Positions 37,915 to 45,269 of a DNA stretch of 64,000 nucleotides are shown one piece after another; position 1 is the first letter of the stretch, and every line of letters starts with the position of its first letter. The DNA is from Chryseobacterium bernardetii. GTDB lineage: Bacteria > Bacteroidota > Bacteroidia > Flavobacteriales > Weeksellaceae. A model generated the notes under the pieces. The model had not been told where the DNA came from. It saw only the letters and a program-made list of their open reading frames with translations, and did no database searches. Position numbers and translations under genes: made by a program. The DNA is taken from contig NZ_CP033932.1 of assembly GCF_003815975.1 (NCBI RefSeq), positions 2,399,501 to 2,463,500 on the forward strand. Direction: 5' to 3'.

Positions 37915-37925
37915 AATTAAATAAA

Positions 37926-39389
37926 ATGAAAAATAATGATAAAAAGCCAACCTCGATCGTAGTTTTTGGGGCAACAGGAGATTTGGCGAAAAGAAAATTA
38001 TTTCCTGCATTTTTCAATCTGTTCCTGGAGGGTTGGTTGCCCGAGGAATTTGAAATTCTTTCACTGGGAAGAACGGAACAGACACAGGAAGAATTCAGGA
38101 ATTATATCCTTGAAAATATCAGGACATTTTCAAGAATCCAAAAATTCTCCCAGGAACAATGGAATAATTTCAGTGAGAAAATTAAATTTATCAGATTTGA
38201 TATAACACAGGAGGAATCTTTTATCCGGTTGAAAAATGAACTTGATACCATTGATGTAAACTTGGGGATCAGATCCAACCGTCTGTTTTACCTTTCAGTG
38301 GCACCCAGTTTTATTGAAACGGTATCGAATAGCTTAAAAAATGCAGGTCTGACCGAGAATGTTGATCAGGACAGGATGATCATTGAAAAACCTTTTGGGT
38401 ATGATAAGGCTTCGGCCGTAGCGCTCAATAAGCTCCTTTCGCAGACTTTTAAGGAAGAGCAGATCTACCGGATCGATCATTACCTTGGAAAAGAGAATGT
38501 ACAGAATATCCTGGCTTTCCGTTTTGGAAATACCATTTTTGAGCCATTGTGGAATAATAATTATATCGATTCTGTACAGATTACCGTTGCGGAGACTGTC
38601 GGCGTTGAAGACCGGGGCGGATACTATGATGGGTCAGGGGCTCTCCGTGATATGATCCAGAACCATTTGATGCAGATTCTCTGCATGATTGCCATGGAAG
38701 CTCCGGCTGCATTTGAATCGTCAGAGATCAGGGACCGTAAAGTAGACGTGCTCAAAAGTGTCAGAAGGATCAATCTTGAGGATATCGGACATTATACGGT
38801 AAGAGCACAGTATACCGAGGGAGAGATTGACGGTAAAAAGAAAGCTGGCTATTTGGAAGAACCCGGAGTGAATCCAAACTCAAATACCGAAACATATGTT
38901 GCGATGAAGTTTTACATTGACAATGAGCGCTGGCGCGGGGTACCGTTCTATATGCGGACGGGCAAGCGCATGCAGGAAAAAAAATCTTCCATCGTGATCA
39001 GTTTCAAAGACGTCCCGTGCACGACATTTCGAGATGATCTGAATATGCTGTTCCCCAATAAGCTGGTGATCAATATCCAACCAGAAATGGACGTCAGGCT
39101 GTCGTTCATGACCAAAAAACCAGGTCTGGACATGAAGCTGAAACCGGCTGAAATGGTATTCGACTATTTTGAATGTTCATCGGAAACTCCAGAAGCTTAT
39201 GAAACTTTACTCTTGGATGCTCTTGACGGGGATTCTACTCTTTTTATGCGTTCGGATCAGGTGGAGGAGGCCTGGGATGTTATCTCCAATATTCAGACCG
39301 CCTGGGAAAGCGGAAATTCGCCAAAGATGGACACGTATGCTGCTGGAAGTGCGGGGCCTGCAGCTGCGGATGATTTATTGAAGAGATAG
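37926..39389 (+). CDS. zwf: Glucose-6-phosphate 1-dehydrogenase
   Basis: The ATG at 37926 gives 487 residues; a TTG at 37902 overlapping gnd is rejected. The nucleotide site is VVFGATGDLAKRKLFPA and the catalytic signature is RIDHYLGKENVQN, with the acceptor His. GVPFYMRTGKRM is also typical. It oxidises glucose 6-phosphate to 6-phosphogluconolactone with NADP+. It follows gnd closely and precedes pgl, the usual Bacteroidota pentose-phosphate order, here attached to formaldehyde-fixing genes. Confidence 0.95.
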   Translation: MKNNDKKPTSIVVFGATGDLAKRKLFPAFFNLFLEGWLPEEFEILSLGRTEQTQEEFRNYILENIRTFSRIQKFSQEQWNNFSEKIKFIRFDITQEESFIRLKNELDTIDVNLGIRSNRLFYLSVAPSFIETVSNSLKNAGLTENVDQDRMIIEKPFGYDKASAVALNKLLSQTFKEEQIYRIDHYLGKENVQNILAFRFGNTIFEPLWNNNYIDSVQITVAETVGVEDRGGYYDGSGALRDMIQNHLMQILCMIAMEAPAAFESSEIRDRKVDVLKSVRRINLEDIGHYTVRAQYTEGEIDGKKKAGYLEEPGVNPNSNTETYVAMKFYIDNERWRGVPFYMRTGKRMQEKKSSIVISFKDVPCTTFRDDLNMLFPNKLVINIQPEMDVRLSFMTKKPGLDMKLKPAEMVFDYFECSSETPEAYETLLLDALDGDSTLFMRSDQVEEAWDVISNIQTAWESGNSPKMDTYAAGSAGPAAADDLLKR

Positions 39390-39438
39390 GGGCATCACTG
39401 GTTATCTACTTCTGCCGAAAAATTTAAAAAGGAACAAG

Positions 39439-40167
39439 ATGCTTAATATATTTGCGACCACAGAAGAAATTTTCAAAGAAGCCGCAGCGGTTTTTATCAG
39501 TTCTGCAAATGAAGCGATTATGCAGAAAGGATATTTTGCTGTTGCACTGACGGGCGGATCTTCACCGGAAGGCCTGTATAGGTTATTATCGGAAGATCAG
39601 TATAAAAACCAGATCGACTGGACCAAAGTACTGATCTTCTGGGGAGATGAAAGGTGGGTGCCACTTGACAATGACCTGAGCAATGCCAGGATGTCCTATG
39701 AGCAGCTCTTGGACAGAGTGCCTGTTCGGCCGGTCAATGTCTTTCCCATGTACCGGGACGGTATAACAGCAGAGGATTTCGCTGCTGTATATAATGTATT
39801 ATTAAAAGAAATGCTGGGAAGTGATGGCAGAATGGATCTCATCCTTCTTGGAATGGGACAAGATGGGCATACTGCCTCGTTGTTTCCGGGAACCGTGGCG
39901 CTGGATGAAACAGAAAATTGGGTCACTGCGTATTATCTGGAACAGCAGCAGATGTACCGGATTACACTGACGGCCCCTTTTCTTAACAGGGCACGAAAAC
40001 TGCTCGTGATCGCTTTTGGAGAAACGAAGGCAGAAGCTCTCAAAGAGGTTATCGAGGGGCCTTATAACCCCAGAATATACCCGGCACAATTGCTTGCGCC
40101 ATCTCAGGGAGAATTATTATTTTTGGTAGACAAAAAAGCAGCAAAATATTTGCACGGCAATATTTAA
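39439..40167 (+). CDS. pgl: 6-phosphogluconolactonase (DevB/SOL type)
   Basis: This 242-residue protein has ALTGGSSPEGLYRLL, FWGDERWVPLDNDLSNARM and LGMGQDGHTASLFPGT, the three signatures of the DevB-type lactonase related to glucosamine-6-phosphate isomerases. It hydrolyses 6-phosphogluconolactone made by Zwf. A purine-rich ribosome site (AAAAAGGAAC) precedes the ATG at 39439. It is 49 bp after zwf and 14 bp before the araC gene, indicating one transcript. Confidence 0.93.
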   Translation: MLNIFATTEEIFKEAAAVFISSANEAIMQKGYFAVALTGGSSPEGLYRLLSEDQYKNQIDWTKVLIFWGDERWVPLDNDLSNARMSYEQLLDRVPVRPVNVFPMYRDGITAEDFAAVYNVLLKEMLGSDGRMDLILLGMGQDGHTASLFPGTVALDETENWVTAYYLEQQQMYRITLTAPFLNRARKLLVIAFGETKAEALKEVIEGPYNPRIYPAQLLAPSQGELLFLVDKKAAKYLHGNI

Positions 40168-40181
40168 TATAAAAAATAAAT

Positions 40182-41057
40182 ATGATCACACATCATCTGA
40201 AAGATATTCAGCATAATTCTGAAAGGGCAATCACGCCCTTTCATATTTTTGAATTGGACAGGAATGCACTGGAGGAATATAGGGAACCGCATACAAAAGA
40301 CCATTTTTGTCTATTATTTGTTAAAAAAGGCAAAATGAAAATGCAGGTGGAGGACCGCCGGTACGATGTGACCGAAAATAACATCTGTGTTATATTTCCT
40401 GGACAGCTATCATCAAAAGAACAGATCAGCAGCAACTTTGAGGGCAAGATGATCCTGTTTGATGAAGTGCTGTTCTGTTCGGATATCCTTAAAAATGAGC
40501 TGAGTATTTACAATCACAACATTTCTGTCAAACTCAATCATATTGAACTGCCCGTAGCGGAGACCAAGGAAGTAGAGTTGCTGTTGGATCAGATAGAAAA
40601 ATTATACCATGACCTGACATCGGTAAAGAAAGAACAGGCACGGTTTTACATCAAGATAACGTTACTTAAACTAGTCGAGTTTGTCCACACGAAGTGGGAC
40701 AAGAATAAACTGACCAATGAAAATACAAAACTCTATGGGAAATTTTTAGAATTACTGGAGCGGCATTACAAGACAGAACGTACAGTAAGCTGGTATGCGG
40801 AAAAATTGCTTATTTCACCAAAAAAATTAAATGAGATCACCAAGAAAACCGCGGGGCTGACCTCGATCGAAACCATCCACGCAAGGATCATGAATGAGAT
40901 CAAGCAGCTGTTGCTGCTCTCCAGCTATTCCCATAAGGAAATTGCTTTCGAACTTGGCTTCAACTCACCTGCTGCACTTAACAAGTTTGTTAAGGCTAAG
41001 CTTGATGAAACACCCACGGACCTGCAGCAGCAATTGGCGCAAATGTATAAGACATAG
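40182..41057 (+). CDS. AraC-family regulator inside the RuMP operon
   Basis: This 291-residue protein has an N-terminal cupin-like sensor (HFCLLFVKKGKMKMQVEDRR, about 40-100) and a C-terminal AraC DNA-binding domain. The first helix-turn-helix is near TVSWYAEKLLISPKKLNEIT and the second near SHKEIAFELGFNSPAALNKF. Lying between pgl and pgi, it would be produced with the enzymes. The shared promoter elements at 35044-35105 and 42974-43035 have the direct-repeat layout bound by AraC-type proteins, so it is the leading candidate activator of both units; the inducer is probably formaldehyde or a related metabolite (inferred). Confidence 0.88.
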   Translation: MITHHLKDIQHNSERAITPFHIFELDRNALEEYREPHTKDHFCLLFVKKGKMKMQVEDRRYDVTENNICVIFPGQLSSKEQISSNFEGKMILFDEVLFCSDILKNELSIYNHNISVKLNHIELPVAETKEVELLLDQIEKLYHDLTSVKKEQARFYIKITLLKLVEFVHTKWDKNKLTNENTKLYGKFLELLERHYKTERTVSWYAEKLLISPKKLNEITKKTAGLTSIETIHARIMNEIKQLLLLSSYSHKEIAFELGFNSPAALNKFVKAKLDETPTDLQQQLAQMYKT

Positions 41058-41120
41058 GTATAAGTTGGTTGCGTGACCGCCGGAGAATTGAACTAGGTTT
41101 GTAACATAAATCTTAAACAT

Positions 41121-42767
41121 ATGTTACCAACGGTTAATTTAAAAAATACAGCGGCTTTTCAGAAGCTTACAGCACATTTCCAGATGATAAAAGATGTGCA
41201 GATCCGCAATTTATTTATAGAAGATCCCCATCGGTTCTCCACGTTTTCAGTGCAATGGGGCGATATACTGTTTGATTATTCAAAAAACAGAATTACAGAA
41301 GAGACGCTGAATCTTTTGCTGGAGCTGGCAAAAGAGGTGAAACTAGACCAGGCGATTGATAAAATGTTCGCTGGAGACAAGATCAATGCAACGGAGGGCA
41401 GGCCTGTTCTGCATACAGCACTGCGCCAGCCAAAAAATGCGGTAGTTACTGTTGATGGAGTGAATATCATACCCCAGGTTCATGAAGTATTGGACCAGAT
41501 GAAAAATTTCACACAGGATGTACTTTCGGGAAGCTGGACTGGATATACGGGAAAGGCGATAACTGATGTTGTCAATATTGGGATCGGTGGGTCAGATCTC
41601 GGCCCCGTCATGGTAACGGAGGCTTTAAAAGCATATAAAACGCCTCTGAATCTGCATTTTGTATCGAATGTCGATGGTACGCACATTTCTGAGGTCTTCA
41701 AGCAAGTGAATCCTGAAACCACACTTTTTCTTATTGCTTCCAAAACATTTACCACCCAGGAAACCATGGCCAATGCCCATAGTGCGCGTTCTTGGCTGCT
41801 TGAGGCGGGGGCTGAAATAAAAGATATCGAAAAACATTTTGTTGCGCTGAGCACGAATGAAGCTGAGGTGGAAAAGTTCGGAATCAATACGCGTAATATG
41901 TTTGTGTTCTGGGACTGGGTAGGGGGAAGATATTCATTATGGTCCTCAATAGGACTGTCCATCAGTCTTGGAATAGGATATGCTAATTTCCAGGCGTTAT
42001 TGGAGGGTGCCCATGAGGCCGACGAGCATTTTCAGCATATTCCCTTTGAAAAGAATATTCCCGTGATCATGGCTCTTTTGGGGATCTGGTATATCAATTT
42101 TTATGGTGCTGAGACCTTGGGTATTTTTTCGTATGATCAATACCTGCACCGTTTTGCTGCCTATTTTCAACAGGGGGATATGGAAAGCAATGGTAAATAT
42201 ATCGACCGTAACGGTCATATGGTTGATTATCAGACAGGACCTATAGTCTGGGGCGAACCTGGCACCAATGGACAGCATGCGTTTTATCAGTTACTTCATC
42301 AGGGGACGAAGCTGATACCTGCGGATTTCATCGCGCCTGCTCAGAGTTTAAATCCGCTGGGAGAACATCATAAAATACTATTGTCCAATTTTTTTGCGCA
42401 GACCGAAGCACTGATGAACGGAAAATCGGCGGAGGAAGTGATAACCGAACTGCAGGGATCTGGAAAATCAACTGACGAAATCGAGCAGCAGCGTAAATAC
42501 AAGGTATTTCAGGGAAACCGTCCGACAAATTCATTTTTGCTGAAAAAGATAACGCCAAAATCATTGGGTAAACTGATCGCTCTTTATGAACATAAAATTT
42601 TTGTGCAAGGGGTCATCTGGAACATTTTCAGCTTTGATCAATGGGGCGTTGAACTTGGTAAACAATTAGCTAATGCTATCTTACCTGAACTTCAGGAGGA
42701 TCACCAGGTTCAGGGCCACGACTCATCTACCAATGGGTTGATCAATCAATATAAGTCCTGGCGCTGA
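41121..42767 (+). CDS. pgi: Glucose-6-phosphate isomerase
   Basis: At 548 residues this is the long, bacterial/eukaryotic-type isomerase. Signatures include [48 protein letters not shown] and [19 protein letters not shown]. In this operon it turns the fructose 6-phosphate made by HxlB into glucose 6-phosphate for Zwf, which is the step that makes the pathway cyclic. It is followed by the very strong terminator at 42789-42829, marking the operon end. Confidence 0.95.
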   Translation: MLPTVNLKNTAAFQKLTAHFQMIKDVQIRNLFIEDPHRFSTFSVQWGDILFDYSKNRITEETLNLLLELAKEVKLDQAIDKMFAGDKINATEGRPVLHTALRQPKNAVVTVDGVNIIPQVHEVLDQMKNFTQDVLSGSWTGYTGKAITDVVNIGIGGSDLGPVMVTEALKAYKTPLNLHFVSNVDGTHISEVFKQVNPETTLFLIASKTFTTQETMANAHSARSWLLEAGAEIKDIEKHFVALSTNEAEVEKFGINTRNMFVFWDWVGGRYSLWSSIGLSISLGIGYANFQALLEGAHEADEHFQHIPFEKNIPVIMALLGIWYINFYGAETLGIFSYDQYLHRFAAYFQQGDMESNGKYIDRNGHMVDYQTGPIVWGEPGTNGQHAFYQLLHQGTKLIPADFIAPAQSLNPLGEHHKILLSNFFAQTEALMNGKSAEEVITELQGSGKSTDEIEQQRKYKVFQGNRPTNSFLLKKITPKSLGKLIALYEHKIFVQGVIWNIFSFDQWGVELGKQLANAILPELQEDHQVQGHDSSTNGLINQYKSWR

Positions 42768-42788
42768 TTCAGGATAGGTTTTACTCCG

Positions 42789-42829
42789 AGTATAAAAAGC
42801 AGAAGTTTATTACTTCTGCTTTTTATACT
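42789..42829 (+). terminator. Strong terminator after pgi
   Basis: A perfect 18-bp stem (42789-42806 with 42812-42829) around a 5-nt loop. Its right arm contains a run of five T. It separates the RuMP operon from the iron-alcohol-dehydrogenase operon. Confidence 0.88.
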
Positions 42830-42973
42830 TAATACAGTACCATATATGCTGTATGTCAGTGATTAAATGTATAACAATGAATGTTGTGTTCAGTGTGAAG
42901 TGTTTGATTTTCAATAGTATAATGGTTTATGTCTGCCTTTTTGTTTTAATTTCAGTTGTTTATTTATAAGGGA

Positions 42974-43035
42974 GCAAATGTATATCATATAATATTCAAT
43001 GTATAACATCAGCGTCTGCCATTGCAGTAATTTTG
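42974..43035 (+). promoter_or_regulatory. Shared activator element and promoter of the iron-ADH operon
   Basis: ATGTATA repeats start at 42978 and 42999 (21 bp apart), followed by a -7 box TAATTTTG at 43028-43035, 24 bp before the ATG. Layout and sequence match the element before hxlB, including the 54-bp distance from GCAAATG to the -7 box. Both units are probably switched on together. Confidence 0.7.
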
Positions 43036-43058
43036 TATAAGAAATTTAAAATAAAAAT

Positions 43059-44210
43059 ATGAGTAAGTTATTTGTTGCCAGCGAAGTATTTCACGGAGCT
43101 GGAAGTTTATCAGAATTAAAGAACCTTTCAGGAAAGAAAGCGATCATTGTAACTGGTGGACAATCAATGAAAAGAAGTGGGACCTTAGATAGAGCACTTT
43201 CCTATTTAAACGAAGCAGGACTTGAAACTGCTGTTTTTGACGGTGTTGAAGAAGATCCGTCTTCGGAAACAAGTCTTAAGGGAGCTGCAGTGATGCGTGA
43301 TTTTGAACCGGACTGGATTGTTGGTCTTGGGGGCTGTTCTGCAATCGATGCGGCAAAAATGATGTGGGTCTTCTATGAATATCCCGATGCCGATTTTGAG
43401 GCAATGACAAAGCCTTTCACTGTTCCGACATTACGCCAGAAGGCTAAATTTGTAGCGATTCCTTCTACAAGTGGTACAGGAACAGAAACAACAGGTCTGG
43501 CGGTTATCACTGATAGAGAAAAAGGGGTGAAGTATCCGATCGTTTCTTATGAGTTAACTCCGGATATTGCAATTGTAGATGGAGAAATATGTGCTTCAAT
43601 GCCGGCTCACATCACATCAAATACGGGTCTGGATGCTTTGACACATTGTGTGGAAGCCTATGTGTCGAATATTGAAGATAACTATGCAGATGTACTGGCA
43701 AAAGGAGGTCTGGAAATTGTTTTTCAGAATCTGGAAGAAGCGGTGAATAATCCGGGCAATATCAAGGCCCGTCAAAACATGCACGATGCTTCATTTATGG
43801 GAGGTTTAGCTTTTAATAATGCGTGGTTGGGTATTGTACACTCATTATCGCATCAAGTTGGCGCCCTTTATGGTATTCCCCATGGTGCAGCCAACGCGAT
43901 ATTCCTTCCAAATGTGATCCGTTACAATCAGACAGCAACAAGCAGATACCCTGATCTGGCCAAAATTGTTGGCAGGACATCAGCAGAGGAGCTGGCTCAG
44001 GAAATTGAGAAACTTAGAGCGTCTGTCAATAACATAGGTTCACTTAAAGCATTCGGTATTTCCCGTGAAGACTGGGAGAAAAATCTGGATTTCATCAGCA
44101 AAAATGCTTTAGAAGATCCATGTACAGGTTTCAATCCGCGTAAACCGACTTTACAGGACTTAAAAGATCTTTACAATGCTTCTTTTGAAGGTGATATCTA
44201 TCAGAATTAA
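43059..44210 (+). CDS. Iron-containing alcohol dehydrogenase (group III)
   Basis: This 383-residue enzyme has the coenzyme site VGLGGCSAIDAAKMMW, the family signature FVAIPSTSGTGTETT and the metal ligands: Asp in IVDGEI, and His in NTGLDALTHCVEAY, IVHSLSHQVGAL and IPHGAANA. Group III enzymes include NAD-dependent methanol dehydrogenases and 1,3-propanediol or lactaldehyde dehydrogenases. In this setting it could make formaldehyde from methanol or, in reverse, reduce formaldehyde and other aldehydes; the sequence does not decide. It shares its promoter element with hxlB and heads the unit containing bestrophin, uvrA and SemiSWEET genes. Confidence 0.88.
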   Translation: MSKLFVASEVFHGAGSLSELKNLSGKKAIIVTGGQSMKRSGTLDRALSYLNEAGLETAVFDGVEEDPSSETSLKGAAVMRDFEPDWIVGLGGCSAIDAAKMMWVFYEYPDADFEAMTKPFTVPTLRQKAKFVAIPSTSGTGTETTGLAVITDREKGVKYPIVSYELTPDIAIVDGEICASMPAHITSNTGLDALTHCVEAYVSNIEDNYADVLAKGGLEIVFQNLEEAVNNPGNIKARQNMHDASFMGGLAFNNAWLGIVHSLSHQVGALYGIPHGAANAIFLPNVIRYNQTATSRYPDLAKIVGRTSAEELAQEIEKLRASVNNIGSLKAFGISREDWEKNLDFISKNALEDPCTGFNPRKPTLQDLKDLYNASFEGDIYQN

Positions 44211-44225
44211 ACAAGATTGATAAAG

Positions 44226-44262
44226 AAAGTGGTTTACCCTTTAATTTAGGGTGGATCACTTT
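44226..44262 (+). terminator. Imperfect hairpin after the iron-ADH gene
   Basis: AAAGTG and ACCCT on the left pair with AGGGT and CACTTT on the right, with a few mismatches between. It may reduce transcription into the bestrophin gene without ending it. Confidence 0.4.
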
Positions 44263-44358
44263 CCTCCATTTGATATTTTGGAGTTATATTTATTAAATTG
44301 GAATCGGAAATTCTTATTTTGAATTGTATAGTAATAATAATGTTAAATAGAAAATCCC

Positions 44359-45252
44359 ATGATTATAAACCGCAGAGTTCCATTTAAATTTCTATTAAAT
44401 GAAATTAAGGTACAATTGTTTACAGTTGCCCTTCTGGGGGTTACTTTTGGTCTATTACCATATTATTTACCAGATTATGCGCCGGATATTTCCATTCAGA
44501 TAGCGACAACATTGGGTATTGCGATCTCGATTCTGTTATCGTATAAAATCAACCAGTCCTATAACCGGTGGTGGGAAGCCCGTACCATCTGGGGAGCAAT
44601 CGTAAATGACAGCCGTTCTCTGATCCTGCAGCTCCAGCTTTATGTGAAAACTGAAAACGTAGATGTGGCTAAAATTTCCCATTATCAGATTGGCTGGTGC
44701 AGAGCCTTAGAAAGATCATTGAGGCGGCAGGATATTTGGCCTGTTCTGGAAGATTTGCTCAGCGAAGAGGAAATTAAAAAGCTCCAAGAACATTCAAATG
44801 TTCCCCTTGCGATCAGTCAATTACAGAATGGATGCTTGAAAAAACTTTATGATGAAAAGCTGCTGAATGAATTTGCTCTGCTTCAGATAGAAAAAACATT
44901 AAATGATCTGGTAGCATCGATGGGGAGGGCAGAGCGGATTAAAAATACCGTTTTTCCACCCACATTTGGACAGATATTGCATGCCGCCATCTATTTGTTT
45001 GCCGTTTTTCTGAGTCTGTCATCCTCGTTCCACTTAAACATTGTGCTGCAGGTTGTCATTCTTATTTCGGTTTCGATGATGTTTTTTTTCTTGGAAATGC
45101 TAGCGCATAGGCTTCAGGATCCTTTCAGCAACAGCCCTACGGATACGCCTATGACCGCACTTTCACGAACGATAGAGATCAATATCCGTCAACTATTAAA
45201 TGAGAAGGAAATCCCAGATCCGATTGAGCCGCAGGGATTTTATCTTATGTAA
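44359..45252 (+). CDS. Bestrophin-like ion channel (UPF0187)
   Basis: This 297-residue protein has four hydrophobic regions (about 18-35, 45-65, 205-225, 230-250). The N-terminal region contains SYKINQSYNRWWEARTIWGA, a highly characteristic stretch of bacterial bestrophin homologues, and the C-terminal part contains DPFSNSPTDTPMTALSRTIE. Bacterial bestrophins form pentameric cation or anion channels. The gene is 17 bp upstream of uvrA and may be co-expressed. Its role in an aldehyde-stress island is unknown; formate or bicarbonate efflux is a speculation. Confidence 0.82.
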   Translation: MIINRRVPFKFLLNEIKVQLFTVALLGVTFGLLPYYLPDYAPDISIQIATTLGIAISILLSYKINQSYNRWWEARTIWGAIVNDSRSLILQLQLYVKTENVDVAKISHYQIGWCRALERSLRRQDIWPVLEDLLSEEEIKKLQEHSNVPLAISQLQNGCLKKLYDEKLLNEFALLQIEKTLNDLVASMGRAERIKNTVFPPTFGQILHAAIYLFAVFLSLSSSFHLNIVLQVVILISVSMMFFFLEMLAHRLQDPFSNSPTDTPMTALSRTIEINIRQLLNEKEIPDPIEPQGFYLM

Positions 45253-45269
45253 CCTTAAAGCATTATTTT

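Noticed and set aside
41480..41962. Minus-strand frame inside pgi
   Set aside because: Shadow of the pgi coding strand.
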